Shown here: piece after piece, positions 35,772 through 45,336 of the stretch
Layout of the letters: each line of letters begins with the position of its first letter
How positions within the stretch are numbered: position 1 is the stretch's first letter
Assembly: GCA_021732085.1 (NCBI GenBank)
Contig: JAKFVQ010000007.1
Location: 310,001 to 374,000 of the forward strand
Direction: 5' to 3'
From: Candidatus Obscuribacterales bacterium
Lineage (GTDB): Bacteria > Cyanobacteriota > Vampirovibrionia > Obscuribacterales > Obscuribacteraceae
DNA length: 64,000 bases
Program-made: the position numbers and the translations under genes
The notes under the pieces: model-generated
Told to the model about the DNA's origin: nothing
The model's database searches: none
The model's input: only the letters and a program-made list of their open reading frames with translations

Positions 35772-36629
35772 ATGCCGGATGATGAGGAAAATCAAGAAGA
35801 CAAGGGCTCCCGAATGGATGCTGCAAAAGCATTCTTCAGAGCAATGTACGCGGGAGACGAACCCCAACCACAGCAGCAATCTGCGCCCCCATCCGAGGCA
35901 GATTCCCGCCGCGTAAAAGAGCTTGAAGCCCAAGTCGGCCACCTCGAGCAAAAAGCTGCAGAAGCAGAAAATCTTTACAGGCGTATGGCCGCTGACTTCG
36001 ACAACTTCCGTCGCCGCATGGACAGAGATCGCGACGAGTTAGGCAATGCCGGCATTAGAAAAGTCGTTGAGGCAATTATCCCGGCGCTTGACGACCTTGA
36101 TCGGGCCTTGACTTATTTGACACCGGAAACTCCTGCTGACAAGGTAATCGAGAGCTTCAAACTGGTTGCCAATCGAATCAACCAGTGTTTGGAAACAGCC
36201 GGATTGAAGCGATTGAAATGTATTGGCGAGCAATTCGATCCGCGTTTTCATGAGCCGGTGCAACAACTAGCAAGCACAGAACACGTAGACGGCAGCATTA
36301 TGCATGAGCTTAGAGGCGGATATGTTCTGGGCGAACGTGTGATCAGACCTGCAATGGTAACCGTGGCTCAAAATGATGCGATGCCTGCGCCACCACCACC
36401 ACCTAAAACGACTACAGAACAATCGATGCCGGGAGCAAACAACAAAACTTCCGGGGAACATCAAGCAGCAAGTTCTGCACAAACGGCATCAACCCCAGAA
36501 GATGCGGTTGCACAAGCTAAAACCGAGGAAGAGAGTTCTAATACCGACGATGCGGAAAAAGCGAAGGCAACTGCATCAACAGCAAAGGAAGACGGCGTTT
36601 ACGATCTGGGAAACCTGGATGACTTCTAA
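35772..36629 (+). CDS. grpE: Nucleotide exchange factor GrpE with long C-terminal tail
   Basis: A 285-residue protein. The GrpE domain covers about residues 45-205: long coiled coil (VKELEAQVGHLEQKAAEAEN), ADFDNFRRRMDRDRDEL, and the beta domain with FDPRFHEPVQ and GYVLGERVIRPAMVTVA. ATG 35772 has GGAGG about 11 bases upstream. The last 80 residues are a Pro/Thr/Ala/Glu-rich disordered tail absent from most GrpE proteins, ending KEDGVYDLGNLDDF. GrpE releases ADP from DnaK. First gene of the operon grpE-dnaK-dnaJ-YVTN. I see no CIRCE element upstream and no hrcA. Confidence 0.95.
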   Translation: MPDDEENQEDKGSRMDAAKAFFRAMYAGDEPQPQQQSAPPSEADSRRVKELEAQVGHLEQKAAEAENLYRRMAADFDNFRRRMDRDRDELGNAGIRKVVEAIIPALDDLDRALTYLTPETPADKVIESFKLVANRINQCLETAGLKRLKCIGEQFDPRFHEPVQQLASTEHVDGSIMHELRGGYVLGERVIRPAMVTVAQNDAMPAPPPPPKTTTEQSMPGANNKTSGEHQAASSAQTASTPEDAVAQAKTEEESSNTDDAEKAKATASTAKEDGVYDLGNLDDF

Positions 36630-36671
36630 AAAGCAGGAGTACACGTCAGGAAAATTGGAAATAGGTGTTGA

Positions 36672-38435
36672 ATGACAACGGAGAAAGTAATCGGAATTGA
36701 TCTTGGGACCACGTACTCATGCGTGGCTGTGATGGAAGGCGGCAAACCGGAAGTCATTCCCAATGCCGAGGGATCGCGAACCACGCCGTCGGTAGTTGGC
36801 TTCACCAGGACCGGCGAGCGCATCGTCGGCCACCTGGCAAAACGACAAGCAGTTACCAATCCGGGCCGAACCATTCTCTCGATCAAACGCGAGATGGGAA
36901 CGAATCACAAGGTCACCATTGATGGTACCGCCTATACACCGGAACAAATCTCGGCGATGATTCTGCAGAAATTAAAGGCTGACGCCGAAGCCTACATTGG
37001 AGAGTCTATCTCTAAGGCAGTAATTACAGTTCCGGCATATTTCAATGACTCCCAGCGCCAAGCGACAAGAGACGCCGGCCAAATTGCTGGTCTTGAAGTA
37101 TTGCGCATCATTAATGAACCGACAGCAAGCTCACTTGCTTACGGTTTAGATAAGCTTGATCAAAATGGCGTCATCCTCGTTTATGACTTGGGTGGTGGCA
37201 CGTTCGACGTAAGCATTCTCGACATCACCGAAGGAGTCTTTGAGGTTAAGGCCACAGCCGGAAACAACAAGCTCGGCGGCGATGACTTTGACCAAGCGAT
37301 TATCGATTGGATGAAAGAAGAGTTTCAGAAGGCAAATGGAATTGATATTTCAAACGACCTGATGGCTATTCAGCGCCTAAAAGAAACCGCTGAAAAATCA
37401 AAAATCGAACTTTCATCGGCGATGGTCTCAGAAATCCATTTACCATTTTTGACAGCAGATGCCACGGGGCCAAAACACTTCCAGGCGGCTCTTACTCGAT
37501 CTAAGTTTAACGAGCTTATCGCCCATCTTGTCGAATCGACAATGGAGCCGGTTCAACAATCTATCGAAGATTCAGGCCTTGGTCCCGAGCAAATCGAACA
37601 CGTATTGCTCGTGGGCGGTTCAACTCGTATCCCAGCTGTGCAAGATGCCATTAAACGCTTCTTCCAAAAAGATCCGGTCAAATCAGTCAATCCAGACGAA
37701 GCAGTCGCACTAGGTGCAGCTATACAGGCATCTATCTTAACTGGTGAAACTCAAGACGTTCTGCTTTTGGACGTTACTCCGTTATCACTGGGAATTGAGA
37801 CAGCCGGCGGCTTGTTTACCAAGATCATCGAGCGCAATACTACAGTCCCTACCAGCCGCACCATGTCGTTTACAACTACAGAAGATGGTCAATCAAACGT
37901 AGAAGTACATTGCTTGCAAGGCGAACGGGAACTGGCAAAATTCAATAAGTCTCTTGCACGCTTCAGCCTGGACGGCATCCCACGTGCACCCAAGGGTGTT
38001 CCAAAAATTGACGTTACTTTTGATATCGACGCCGACGGCATTGTGCACGTGAGCGCAAAAGATGCGGCATCAGGCATCAAGCAATCCGTCACAATCAGGC
38101 GATCCTCTGGTCTTTCCAGGCAGGACGTCGAACGCATGGAAAAAGATGCAAACGAATTTGCCGAGGCCGATCGCATTCAGCGCGAAACCATTTCAGCCAG
38201 GATGAAGGCAGAGATGTTAGTTCAAGATGCCGAACGTACACTTACAAAGTACAGTGGCGTCGTAGATCAGGCCTACCTCGATTTAGTTGTTCGCGGTCTA
38301 GAAGCCGTTAAAGAAACAATGGCAGCGGGAGGAGATTCTCCTGATCTAAAATCAAAAGTAGACCAGCTTGATGCAGCGTTGCTCGAAGTAGGACGCGTCC
38401 TCTACAGCAGTGGACGGACAGCAGCAGCAGACTAG
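36672..38435 (+). CDS. dnaK: Chaperone DnaK (Hsp70)
   Basis: A 587-residue Hsp70 with all the phosphate-binding signatures: [33 protein letters not shown] and [15 protein letters not shown]. The substrate-binding beta domain (from about 375) is normal. The C-terminal lid helices are short and end SSGRTAAAD, without the acidic EEVD-like or EDK-rich tail, so the protein is about 30-50 residues shorter than typical bacterial DnaK. It lies 42 bases after grpE with AGGTG before the ATG. Confidence 0.97.
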   Translation: MTTEKVIGIDLGTTYSCVAVMEGGKPEVIPNAEGSRTTPSVVGFTRTGERIVGHLAKRQAVTNPGRTILSIKREMGTNHKVTIDGTAYTPEQISAMILQKLKADAEAYIGESISKAVITVPAYFNDSQRQATRDAGQIAGLEVLRIINEPTASSLAYGLDKLDQNGVILVYDLGGGTFDVSILDITEGVFEVKATAGNNKLGGDDFDQAIIDWMKEEFQKANGIDISNDLMAIQRLKETAEKSKIELSSAMVSEIHLPFLTADATGPKHFQAALTRSKFNELIAHLVESTMEPVQQSIEDSGLGPEQIEHVLLVGGSTRIPAVQDAIKRFFQKDPVKSVNPDEAVALGAAIQASILTGETQDVLLLDVTPLSLGIETAGGLFTKIIERNTTVPTSRTMSFTTTEDGQSNVEVHCLQGERELAKFNKSLARFSLDGIPRAPKGVPKIDVTFDIDADGIVHVSAKDAASGIKQSVTIRRSSGLSRQDVERMEKDANEFAEADRIQRETISARMKAEMLVQDAERTLTKYSGVVDQAYLDLVVRGLEAVKETMAAGGDSPDLKSKVDQLDAALLEVGRVLYSSGRTAAAD

Positions 38436-38623
38436 CTAGGCTGAGCAGGAGGTGAGTTATCAACCACATCCGGCAATGAACAAAAGCGGAATCAGTCCGC
38501 CAGCAGCCTACGCTTGCAGGAGCGAATGGCCCAACGCCCCTGATGGACTGAAGCTTCGGCACAGTTCTCAAAAAAAATGGTTACCCCTTGTACGAAGTGA
38601 ATTAAGATCGCGTGAGCATAAAG

Positions 38624-39856
38624 ATGGCAGCCCAAGATTATTACTCTATTCTTGAAGTCCCAAAAACAGCAGGCCCGGACGAAATCAAAAAGGCATTTCG
38701 AAAGAAAGCGGCAGCATTGCATCCAGACAATAAGGATACCGGCGATGAAACCAAGTTCAAGGAACTGGTTGCTGCATACGAAGTTCTTTCGGACGAGAAC
38801 AAAAAAGCGCTTTACGACCGTTACGGTGAAGACGGTCTGAAACGTGGAGGTGGAGGCAGCGGCTCTGCCAGCTACGGCTCCGATTTCGACATGAGTGCGT
38901 TTTCCGATCTTGGCGAAATATTCGAATACTTTTTCGGCGGCAACTTTCGAGGCGGTCAAGGACGAGCAAGAGGCGGACCACAGCGCGGCGCAGACTTGCG
39001 CTTCGACATGGAATTAGACTTTCAAGAAGCAGTTTTCGGTGTCGAGAAGAAAATAACCATCAAGCACCAACGATCATGTTCGACATGCCACGGTTCCGGT
39101 GCCGCACCGGGCAGCAATTCCGTCACTTGCAATTCTTGCGGAGGACACGGTCAGGTAAGACAAACAACATCCACTCTTTTTGGACAGTTCTCACAAATTA
39201 CCGTATGTCCTGGATGCCAGGGCGAAGGCTCAAAAGTTGAGAAGGCATGCGAGTCTTGCAGCGGAAAAGGACTGCTTCGCAAAGAGCGAACGCTTGAGCT
39301 AAAAATACCTGCAGGTGTTGATACAGGATCAAGAATAAGAGTTACAGGTGAAGGTGACAGCGGTAAAAAAGGCGCAGGCGTAGGCGACCTTTACGTCATC
39401 GTCCACGTTCGCCAGCATGAGAAGTTTATCCGCGAGAACACAACCATCCACATCAAACAACCGATTAGCATGTCTATGGCGGCGCTAGGCGGCGACATGT
39501 TGGTCGACACTGTCGGCGGCAAACGCCTGCTGAAAATTCCCAGCGGCACGCAAGCAGGCACCGTAATAACCATGCGTTCCGAAGGAGTGCCCTTTTTGAG
39601 CCATCCAGAAAAACGTGGCGATCAATTGGTCCACCTTTTCATTGAAACACCAACGAAATTGAGCGACGAAGAGAAAGAACTCTACGCCAAGCTGGCTGAG
39701 CTCCGCGGCGAGAAGTTGACCGTCCCCGAATCAGAGCGTCCACAAAGCAGCTCTGGAAAAGAGGGAAAGCACGATAAGGATAAGGACAAAGAGAAAGACA
39801 AGTCCATATTCGATGCGATTGCTGGCGTTTTCAAAGGCAAATCGCATGAAGAATAG
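38624..39856 (+). CDS. dnaJ: Chaperone DnaJ
   Basis: A 410-residue type-I J protein. J domain at the N-terminus (DYYSILEVPKTAGPDEIKKA) with the HPD triad at residues 33-35, a G/F-rich linker (GGGGSGSASYGSDFDMSAF), four CxxCxGxG zinc motifs (CSTCHGSG, CNSCGGHG, CPGCQGEG, CESCSGKG), and a normal C-terminal substrate domain. A charged Lys/Asp/Glu tail (EGKHDKDKDKEKDKS) and FKGKSHEE close the protein. ATG 38624 is preferred over GTG 38612, because the family begins right before the YYSILEV block. It delivers substrates to DnaK. The start of the YVTN gene overlaps its end by 11 bases. Confidence 0.96.
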   Translation: MAAQDYYSILEVPKTAGPDEIKKAFRKKAAALHPDNKDTGDETKFKELVAAYEVLSDENKKALYDRYGEDGLKRGGGGSGSASYGSDFDMSAFSDLGEIFEYFFGGNFRGGQGRARGGPQRGADLRFDMELDFQEAVFGVEKKITIKHQRSCSTCHGSGAAPGSNSVTCNSCGGHGQVRQTTSTLFGQFSQITVCPGCQGEGSKVEKACESCSGKGLLRKERTLELKIPAGVDTGSRIRVTGEGDSGKKGAGVGDLYVIVHVRQHEKFIRENTTIHIKQPISMSMAALGGDMLVDTVGGKRLLKIPSGTQAGTVITMRSEGVPFLSHPEKRGDQLVHLFIETPTKLSDEEKELYAKLAELRGEKLTVPESERPQSSSGKEGKHDKDKDKEKDKSIFDAIAGVFKGKSHEE

Positions 39857-41282
39857 GCTATTGCCGCTGTTGGCAGTTGCAACAATGATAGGTCTTTCTT
39901 CTCTACCTGCAATTGCCACCAGATTGCCACCAGAAATTCGCAAAACAGTTCTTGATGTTTATACAAAAGGTACAGTCAGACTTGACGGCTCTGTTGCACT
40001 GCCGGACGGTAACTTCCTCCTGCCTCTTATCCCTGGAATGAATCCACTGCTTAAGATCAAGTCCGAGGCCGTTCAGAAATTTCCTGGCAATACCAGTGAG
40101 CCCAGCCTTCTAATCTATGAAAACGGATGGGCTCACCTCAAGACCCTTAAGAAGGGCTCTGTATTAACAGTCAACGTTCCGGCCGACGTTCCTGAGCCTG
40201 TGAAGAAGAAACTCTTAGCGATGAAGCTACCTGCCGATCTCATTGTCCCAGATGGTTTCGTGATGCCGAAATCATTGAAAGCATTTCTTGGCGATCTAAA
40301 TGTACCGCAGATAGACGATGCGACACTGGCAAAGCCAGACTTTGGACAGAAGAAGGCCGAATCATCACAGACCGCCTACAGCGGAGCTGGAACTTTTGCC
40401 TTAATTTCAATCAAAGATGGCACCATTATTTTGATTGATGCCAAAACATTCAACAAGTTAGCTGAGTTTCCAACCGAAGGAACACCCTGGGGAATGACAT
40501 TCTTCAACGGCAAACTCTACATAACCGATCAGGCAAAAAATAGAATTTTGCTTTTGGATCCTGTTGCACGAAAGTTCCTCGGCCAATTTGACCTGCCGCC
40601 GGCGACAGCACCTAAAGGCATCGCCGTTCTGCCTGCTGCAAAGTCTCTCTACGTCTCGCAGTCCGGCAGCGCCACGGTCGGCATCTACGAAGCGGCCAAT
40701 GGCAAAGCCATTTCAAAAACGAAAGTTCCCACAGGACCAAGTCGAGTAGTTTTGACGCCGGATGGCATTTACGCACTTGTGGTCAGCGTAACAGCATCAG
40801 AGCTTTCATTGATCTCAACCTACAATCAGCATGTCATCGGCTCGGTTAAAGTCGGCAACGTGCCAACCTGTGTGGCGCTCCATCCCACAGAGAAATGGGC
40901 CTATGTTTCGAACCGAATGTCTAACACAGTTTCAGTAATTGACTTCAGCAAGAGAGCAATCAGCGGCACCATTAAGACAGGCACCTCGCCAACAGGATTG
41001 GCTGTCACGCCTGATGGCAGTAAGCTTTTCGTTGCACTGGGACGCGACAACACGATCACCATATACGATACCAAGACTTTAGAAAAGAAACACGAAGCGA
41101 AATTGCCACTGGACGTCGATTTCCCGGGCACAATTTGCCTTACGCCTGACGGAAAGAATTTGCTGATCTCAAGCCAGCAAACAGATACGATAGGCATTCT
41201 CGACACCGAGACTTACGAATTCAAAAAGCAAGTACAAGTCGGGCACACAACTCAGGAAATCCTCTGGCTCCCAGCGGGCTAA
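39846..41282 (+). CDS. Exported YVTN beta-propeller repeat protein
   Basis: A 478-residue protein with a signal peptide (LLPLLAVATMIGLSSLPAIA). The N-terminal 120 residues are an unassigned domain; the rest is a seven-bladed YVTN-type propeller with repeats such as VLTPDGIYALVVS, HPTEKWAYVSNRMSNTVSVI and VTPDGSKLFVALGRDNTITI. ATG 39846 is set by AAAGG at eight bases and overlaps the end of dnaJ by 11 bases, so translation is coupled to the chaperone operon. The protein is probably periplasmic or surface-exposed; YVTN proteins bind or oxidise diverse partners, and no active-site residues are evident here. Confidence 0.9.
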   Translation: MKNRLLPLLAVATMIGLSSLPAIATRLPPEIRKTVLDVYTKGTVRLDGSVALPDGNFLLPLIPGMNPLLKIKSEAVQKFPGNTSEPSLLIYENGWAHLKTLKKGSVLTVNVPADVPEPVKKKLLAMKLPADLIVPDGFVMPKSLKAFLGDLNVPQIDDATLAKPDFGQKKAESSQTAYSGAGTFALISIKDGTIILIDAKTFNKLAEFPTEGTPWGMTFFNGKLYITDQAKNRILLLDPVARKFLGQFDLPPATAPKGIAVLPAAKSLYVSQSGSATVGIYEAANGKAISKTKVPTGPSRVVLTPDGIYALVVSVTASELSLISTYNQHVIGSVKVGNVPTCVALHPTEKWAYVSNRMSNTVSVIDFSKRAISGTIKTGTSPTGLAVTPDGSKLFVALGRDNTITIYDTKTLEKKHEAKLPLDVDFPGTICLTPDGKNLLISSQQTDTIGILDTETYEFKKQVQVGHTTQEILWLPAG

Positions 41283-41330
41283 AGGCATTCTGGACAGACA
41301 AGTGTAAACGATTGTAGGACCATTGCCTTT
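41281..41330 (+). terminator. Possible terminator after the YVTN gene
   Basis: AAAGGCA at 41281-41287 can pair with TGCCTTT at 41324-41330, followed by CTTAAT. The 36-base loop is long and the T run weak, so this is only a candidate. It lies between the convergent YVTN and VapC genes. Confidence 0.25.
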
Positions 41331-41361
41331 CTTAATGCTGGGTTGGTCTTCGAAACAACGC

Positions 41362-41775
41362 TCAATCAAACGGCAAAATACTAAACCGTCGCCGCCCAAC
41401 CCTTATTGCGCGAAAGTGCTTTTGATCCAGGGTCAAAACCTTGAAAGATTGATAACGCTCAGCCAAGACAACAATAGAAGCATCAGCTAAACCAATCGAC
41501 AAATCAGAGTATCTTTCCATTACTTCTTTTGCTCGAGATAGGTCAGACGCATCAAACTCCACTAGCTTATAGACGCTAGCGATGACTTGATCCAAAAAGA
41601 GAAACTCTGCTGTCTGTCCCACGTGCCGAAAGAGCATGTAATCAAGCTCTGCCAAAACGAATGGCGACAGAATCAACTCATCGCCAGACTCTTCAAGGCT
41701 CTTTGCGCACTCTCGATGATAGGTTTGGCTGGAATCAATAGCCGACAATAAACCGCTCGTATCAAGGAGAATCAA
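41362..41775 (-). CDS. vapC: PIN-domain toxin, VapC family
   Basis: A 137-residue PIN-domain endoribonuclease. The acidic metal-binding residues are Asp5 (ILLDTSGLL), Glu43 (LAELDYML), Asp98 (GLADASIVVLAE) and Asp117 (TLDQKHF), all in the expected places. Its start overlaps the stop of the antitoxin gene by four bases (ATGA), the usual arrangement of VapBC operons. VapC toxins cleave tRNA or rRNA when the antitoxin is lost; the target here is unknown. Confidence 0.93.
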   Translation of the reverse strand: MILLDTSGLLSAIDSSQTYHRECAKSLEESGDELILSPFVLAELDYMLFRHVGQTAEFLFLDQVIASVYKLVEFDASDLSRAKEVMERYSDLSIGLADASIVVLAERYQSFKVLTLDQKHFRAIRVGRRRFSILPFD

Positions 41776-41993
41776 AATTCGCCAAAGCCTTGAAGATACT
41801 TATCTACGTTTTCTGCCAAGTTCGGATTACCACTCTTGAATAGAGGCAGTCTGGGCTTCGGCGGTGCGGCGGACTCTATAATTCCCTTAAGTGCCTCACG
41901 AATCAATTCAGCCTCGCTAATTCCTCTGGAGGCAGCGATTCTCTGAAGCTCTAACTTCATTTCTTCTGGAAGGTATATGGTGGTCTTAAGCAT
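41772..41993 (-). CDS. vapB: Ribbon-helix-helix antitoxin, VapB/CopG-like
   Basis: A 73-residue protein. MLKTTIYLPEEMKLELQRIA followed by GISEAELIREALKGII is a ribbon-helix-helix DNA-binding domain; the C-terminal PLFKSGNPNLAENVDKYLQG is the flexible toxin-binding part. ATG 41993 matches family starts; ATG 42002 in the same frame is possible. Neither has a Shine-Dalgarno sequence, see the operator entry just upstream. It is expected to bind and neutralise VapC and repress the operon. Confidence 0.9.
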   Translation of the reverse strand: MLKTTIYLPEEMKLELQRIAASRGISEAELIREALKGIIESAAPPKPRLPLFKSGNPNLAENVDKYLQGFGEF

Positions 41994-42011
41994 ACCATAC
42001 ATTGTACCATA
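41993..42011. promoter_or_regulatory. Candidate VapB operator with direct repeats overlapping the start
   Basis: TACCATA occurs twice, at 41993-41999 and 42005-42011, separated by CATTG. The repeats cover the antitoxin start codon. On the minus strand they include TACAAT at 42006-42001, which would act as a -10 box and put the transcript start near 41994, making the message nearly leaderless. Ribbon-helix-helix proteins commonly bind such short direct repeats. Confidence 0.45.
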
Positions 42012-42013
42012 TG

Positions 42014-43369
42014 TTACAGATTCTTGACGTTCAGAAGCGGTTCCGGATAGCCATCCGGGTCTCCGGTGAATCCGTAGACAGGATCATTTTGCGCTTTTGC
42101 TTCGTTGATCAACGTGTTCATCACCTGGTCCGGAGTGGCGCCTTTATTTCTCGCCCTCACTAGGGCAGCTCCACCGGCGGCATGCGGTGAAGCCATTGAA
42201 GTCCCGCTCATTACCTCATAGGTATCAACGTTATTGCCATCACGTTTGGTGGCAGCTTCGATGCAGACGCCGGGAGCTGCGAGTCTAACATTGCGTCCAT
42301 AATTCGAGAATGTAGCGAAGGTATCGTCGACCTCATCAGGCTCACAGGCTGGATTAGCGCCGCCGCCGCCCCTGCCGTTTCCATCGGTGATTGCAGATAC
42401 CGTTAAGACTCGCGGATGATTGGAAGGTGCTTCCACTTTCGCATCGCGAGCATCGTTACCAGCCGCCACCACATAAGTAACACCGGCATCAACTGAACGT
42501 GAAATTGCTCGGTCCAATGCTTTGGATTGCTCCGTATCGCTCAAACTCATATTTACGACATCGACCTTATCAGCGTGCTGTGTGACGTAGTCGATGGCAG
42601 CGATTATTTGAGACCAGGAACCGTTGCCGTCTTTGTCGAGAGCCTTGAGCGCCCATAACCTTGCTCCTGGTGCGACTCCCACGGTGCCGTGCCCATCCTT
42701 TCGAGCTGCGGCAATAGCAGCTACGTTGCTGCCATGGCCATCATCATCTTCGGCGGTGGCAACACCCGGCACAAAACTCTTTTGGCGAACAACATTTAGA
42801 TCCGGATGGTTTAAGTTGATTCCCGTATCGATAATAGCAATGGTGGCGTCAACACCACCAGGGGCATTGGCGGTGGCGCTCAGGTGCCCTTCGACTCGCT
42901 GCACGCCCGGTTGCAATTCCTTACTAGGTCCTGTTGCTACAAGAGAACGTTTTACAGGCAATCTGCTTACGACACGATCCTGTTCGACTGCAAGAACGTT
43001 CGGATCGCTTTCAATCAATCGTTTCTCAGCAGGGCTTAGTGTGGCCGCAAAGCCGCTCAAGGCATGCCGAAATACAATCGTGTCAGTTCGGCTACGTGGG
43101 TCAAAGCGAAGGTTTGCTGCCAATGAATCCATTTGTCCTTGATCTGCTGGAGCCCCGGGAGCGATCCCGGGCTTTTCCTTCATGGTGATTATGTACCGGT
43201 TTGGAATCGCTTTGGATTGTTTTGAGCCAATCCCGCTCTCATCCAAAAGTCGCGACCGCGCTTGGCTTGCCTCCGAGTTTCGCTCTGAATCCCCGCGAGC
43301 TTCAGCGCGCGCGTCCGTTGTGCTTTCAACCAATAAATCCACCACCAGAGTTTCTCCAGCTATCCCCAT
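42014..43369 (-). CDS. Subtilisin-like serine protease (S8) with I9-type propeptide
   Basis: A 451-residue S8 protease. The catalytic triad is complete: Asp181 (IIDTGIN), His212 (DGHGSNVAAIA), Ser391 (SGTSMASPHAAGG), with the oxyanion Asn305 (AAGNDARD). Residues about 55-135 (NRYIITMKEKPGI; FAATLSPAEKRLIESDPNVL; VEQDRVV) form an inhibitor-I9-like propeptide. No signal peptide is visible after ATG 43369, although the catalytic domain resembles secreted subtilases, so either the enzyme is intracellular, exported in another way, or the start lies elsewhere. It ends three bases before the antitoxin's upstream repeat region. Confidence 0.92.
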   Translation of the reverse strand: MGIAGETLVVDLLVESTTDARAEARGDSERNSEASQARSRLLDESGIGSKQSKAIPNRYIITMKEKPGIAPGAPADQGQMDSLAANLRFDPRSRTDTIVFRHALSGFAATLSPAEKRLIESDPNVLAVEQDRVVSRLPVKRSLVATGPSKELQPGVQRVEGHLSATANAPGGVDATIAIIDTGINLNHPDLNVVRQKSFVPGVATAEDDDGHGSNVAAIAAARKDGHGTVGVAPGARLWALKALDKDGNGSWSQIIAAIDYVTQHADKVDVVNMSLSDTEQSKALDRAISRSVDAGVTYVVAAGNDARDAKVEAPSNHPRVLTVSAITDGNGRGGGGANPACEPDEVDDTFATFSNYGRNVRLAAPGVCIEAATKRDGNNVDTYEVMSGTSMASPHAAGGAALVRARNKGATPDQVMNTLINEAKAQNDPVYGFTGDPDGYPEPLLNVKNL

Positions 43370-43499
43370 TGCCGATTATCGGGGTCCAGGGTCCCGGAGA
43401 GTAGGGAAAATGCTTTCATATAGACAGCTTCATTGGGAATTTCCGCAAGCATGTTAAAGTGATTCTGATTCTCCCTTAATCCAAAGAAACTCCGAAACC

Positions 43500-44603
43500 T
43501 TGTCTTCGAATCCCAACACTCGAAAGATTATTCACGTGGATATGGATGCATTCTTCGCATCGGTAGAACAGCGTGACGAGCCGAGTTACAGGGGAAAACC
43601 AATAGTAGTTGGTGGTTTGCCCGAATCACGAGGAGTTGTTGCCGCAGCAAGTTACGAGGCCAGGCAATTCGGCATCCATTCGGCAATGCCATCAAGGTCA
43701 GCGGCTCAACGCTGCCCCCATTTGATTTTTGTGCGTCCACGTTTTGAAGTTTACAAAGAAGTTTCCGATCAAATTCATGAGATATTCATCGAGTTCACCG
43801 ATTTAGTTGAGCCACTTTCTTTGGATGAAGCCTATCTGGATGTAACCACCAACAGGAAAGGAATTCCGTCGGCCACATTGATCGCGCGCGACATAAAAAA
43901 CCTGATATTCGAAAAGACGAAGTTAACCGCATCAGCGGGAATATCGATAAACAAGTTTCTAGCAAAGACAGCCTCCGGACTGAAAAAACCAAATGGTCTG
44001 TGCTTGATCGCACCAGATAAAGCAGAGAACTTTGTCGAGGAACTGGCGATAGAAGAGTTTTATGGAATAGGAAAAGTCACAGCAGAGCGCATGCGAAATC
44101 TCGGCATATTCAAAGGTGCGGACCTGAAGAAATGGAGCGAGCATGAGCTTCTTGAGAAGTTCGGTAAGACTGGACGCTTTTATTACCAGATTGCTCGAGC
44201 ACAAGATGATCGTCCGGTTGAACCCAATCGCGTCAGAAAATCCATCGGTGCAGAAGAGAGCTATGCAGAAGATCTTTCGAGCAAAGAAGCGATGCTTGTT
44301 GGACTAAAAGAGATAGCGCAGACTGTCATGCGCAGGCTGGAAAGAACTAAGACAAGCGGACGGACAGTAACGCTGAAGGTAAAATATGCTGACTATCGAC
44401 AGGTCACACGTAGCAGAACGCTTTTGCAGTCGATTAAAAGCATCGATGAGCTTCTCAACATTGCCAATGAACTATTGCTAGCAACTGAAGCAGATTCCCT
44501 TTCAGTGCGGCTTCTCGGGCTCTCGATTTCCAGCCTTGACAGCGAACGTGAACAACAGAATGAACAAAGTGAGTTTCAGCAACTCACCCTCAACTTTAGC
44601 TAA
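43500..44603 (+). CDS. dinB: DNA polymerase IV (Y-family)
   Basis: A 367-residue translesion polymerase. Catalytic residues Asp14 and Asp16 (VDMDAFFASVE), Asp109 and Glu110 (SLDEAYLD) are present, as are RPRFEVYKEVS and GIGKVTAERMRNLGI. The C-terminal QQLTLNF is a sliding-clamp binding motif. Translation must start at TTG 43500, because no ATG or GTG is available before the catalytic motif and the upstream frame has no start. It makes error-prone synthesis across lesions; SOS control cannot be seen, as no LexA-type box is evident upstream. Confidence 0.95.
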   Translation: MSSNPNTRKIIHVDMDAFFASVEQRDEPSYRGKPIVVGGLPESRGVVAAASYEARQFGIHSAMPSRSAAQRCPHLIFVRPRFEVYKEVSDQIHEIFIEFTDLVEPLSLDEAYLDVTTNRKGIPSATLIARDIKNLIFEKTKLTASAGISINKFLAKTASGLKKPNGLCLIAPDKAENFVEELAIEEFYGIGKVTAERMRNLGIFKGADLKKWSEHELLEKFGKTGRFYYQIARAQDDRPVEPNRVRKSIGAEESYAEDLSSKEAMLVGLKEIAQTVMRRLERTKTSGRTVTLKVKYADYRQVTRSRTLLQSIKSIDELLNIANELLLATEADSLSVRLLGLSISSLDSEREQQNEQSEFQQLTLNFS

Positions 44604-44715
44604 TCATCCTTAAAAAGCAACGGTTCCAAGTCTGGCGAAGGAGCCATGGAAGTTGCCTGCGCAGGTAAATTAGCTGGCTGCTATGCCACTACATGCGATG
44701 CTTCACTGTTTCAAG

Positions 44716-45336
44716 TTAGAATCCCGATTCGGCCGGCTTAGTCGGGCGAGCAGGTTCTCCTGCTGGAGGCGCACCGCTCGATTGAGCTGAAGATGAACTG
44801 TTGTTCGGTTGCAAAATGGTAGCAGAGAGTATTCGATCGCCAGGACGAATGTTATACACAGTTTGCATGCCGTTGGTTACACGGCCAAATACTGCATATT
44901 TTCCGTTGAGCTGCGGCATTGGCGACTTAAGAATATAGAATTGGCAACTGGCGCTATTGGGGTCATTACTTCTGGCCATGGCGACCATACCGGCTTGATT
45001 GTGACCCAGATTTCGATTAATTTCCAGACGCAGAAATTTGGGTTGACCGGTGCTCGGATCCATGTAGTGTCCGCTGCCATTCCCATTGGGATCGCCGCCC
45101 TGAATCACCCAATTCTCAACCCTGTGCCAAGATAATCCGTTATAGAAGCCCTGTTCGACAAGGTCCAGAAAGTTACCGGCAGTGTTCGGCACCATGCTAA
45201 CGAAGATTCGCATGGTGATCGGTCCTTTGGTGGTCTGAAGCAAAACGAACTGATCACTACCTTGTGCCCGCGATTGAGAAGCCACGCAAACCAAAGAAGT
45301 GGCTAGTGCTATCAGTCCTATAAAGAGCCGCCTCAT
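44716..45336 (-). CDS. Exported cyclophilin-type peptidyl-prolyl isomerase
   Basis: A 206-residue protein with a signal peptide (LFIGLIALATSLVCVASQS, cleavage near SRA-QGS). The cyclophilin domain has ITMRIFVSMVPNTAGNFLDL, FYNGLSWHRVENWVIQGGDP, GMVAMARSNDPNSASCQFYI and YAVFGRVTNGM, with the catalytic Arg of the WHRV block. A Ser/Pro-rich tail follows. It probably speeds proline isomerisation of exported proteins outside the cytoplasm. Confidence 0.93.
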   Translation of the reverse strand: MRRLFIGLIALATSLVCVASQSRAQGSDQFVLLQTTKGPITMRIFVSMVPNTAGNFLDLVEQGFYNGLSWHRVENWVIQGGDPNGNGSGHYMDPSTGQPKFLRLEINRNLGHNQAGMVAMARSNDPNSASCQFYILKSPMPQLNGKYAVFGRVTNGMQTVYNIRPGDRILSATILQPNNSSSSAQSSGAPPAGEPARPTKPAESGF

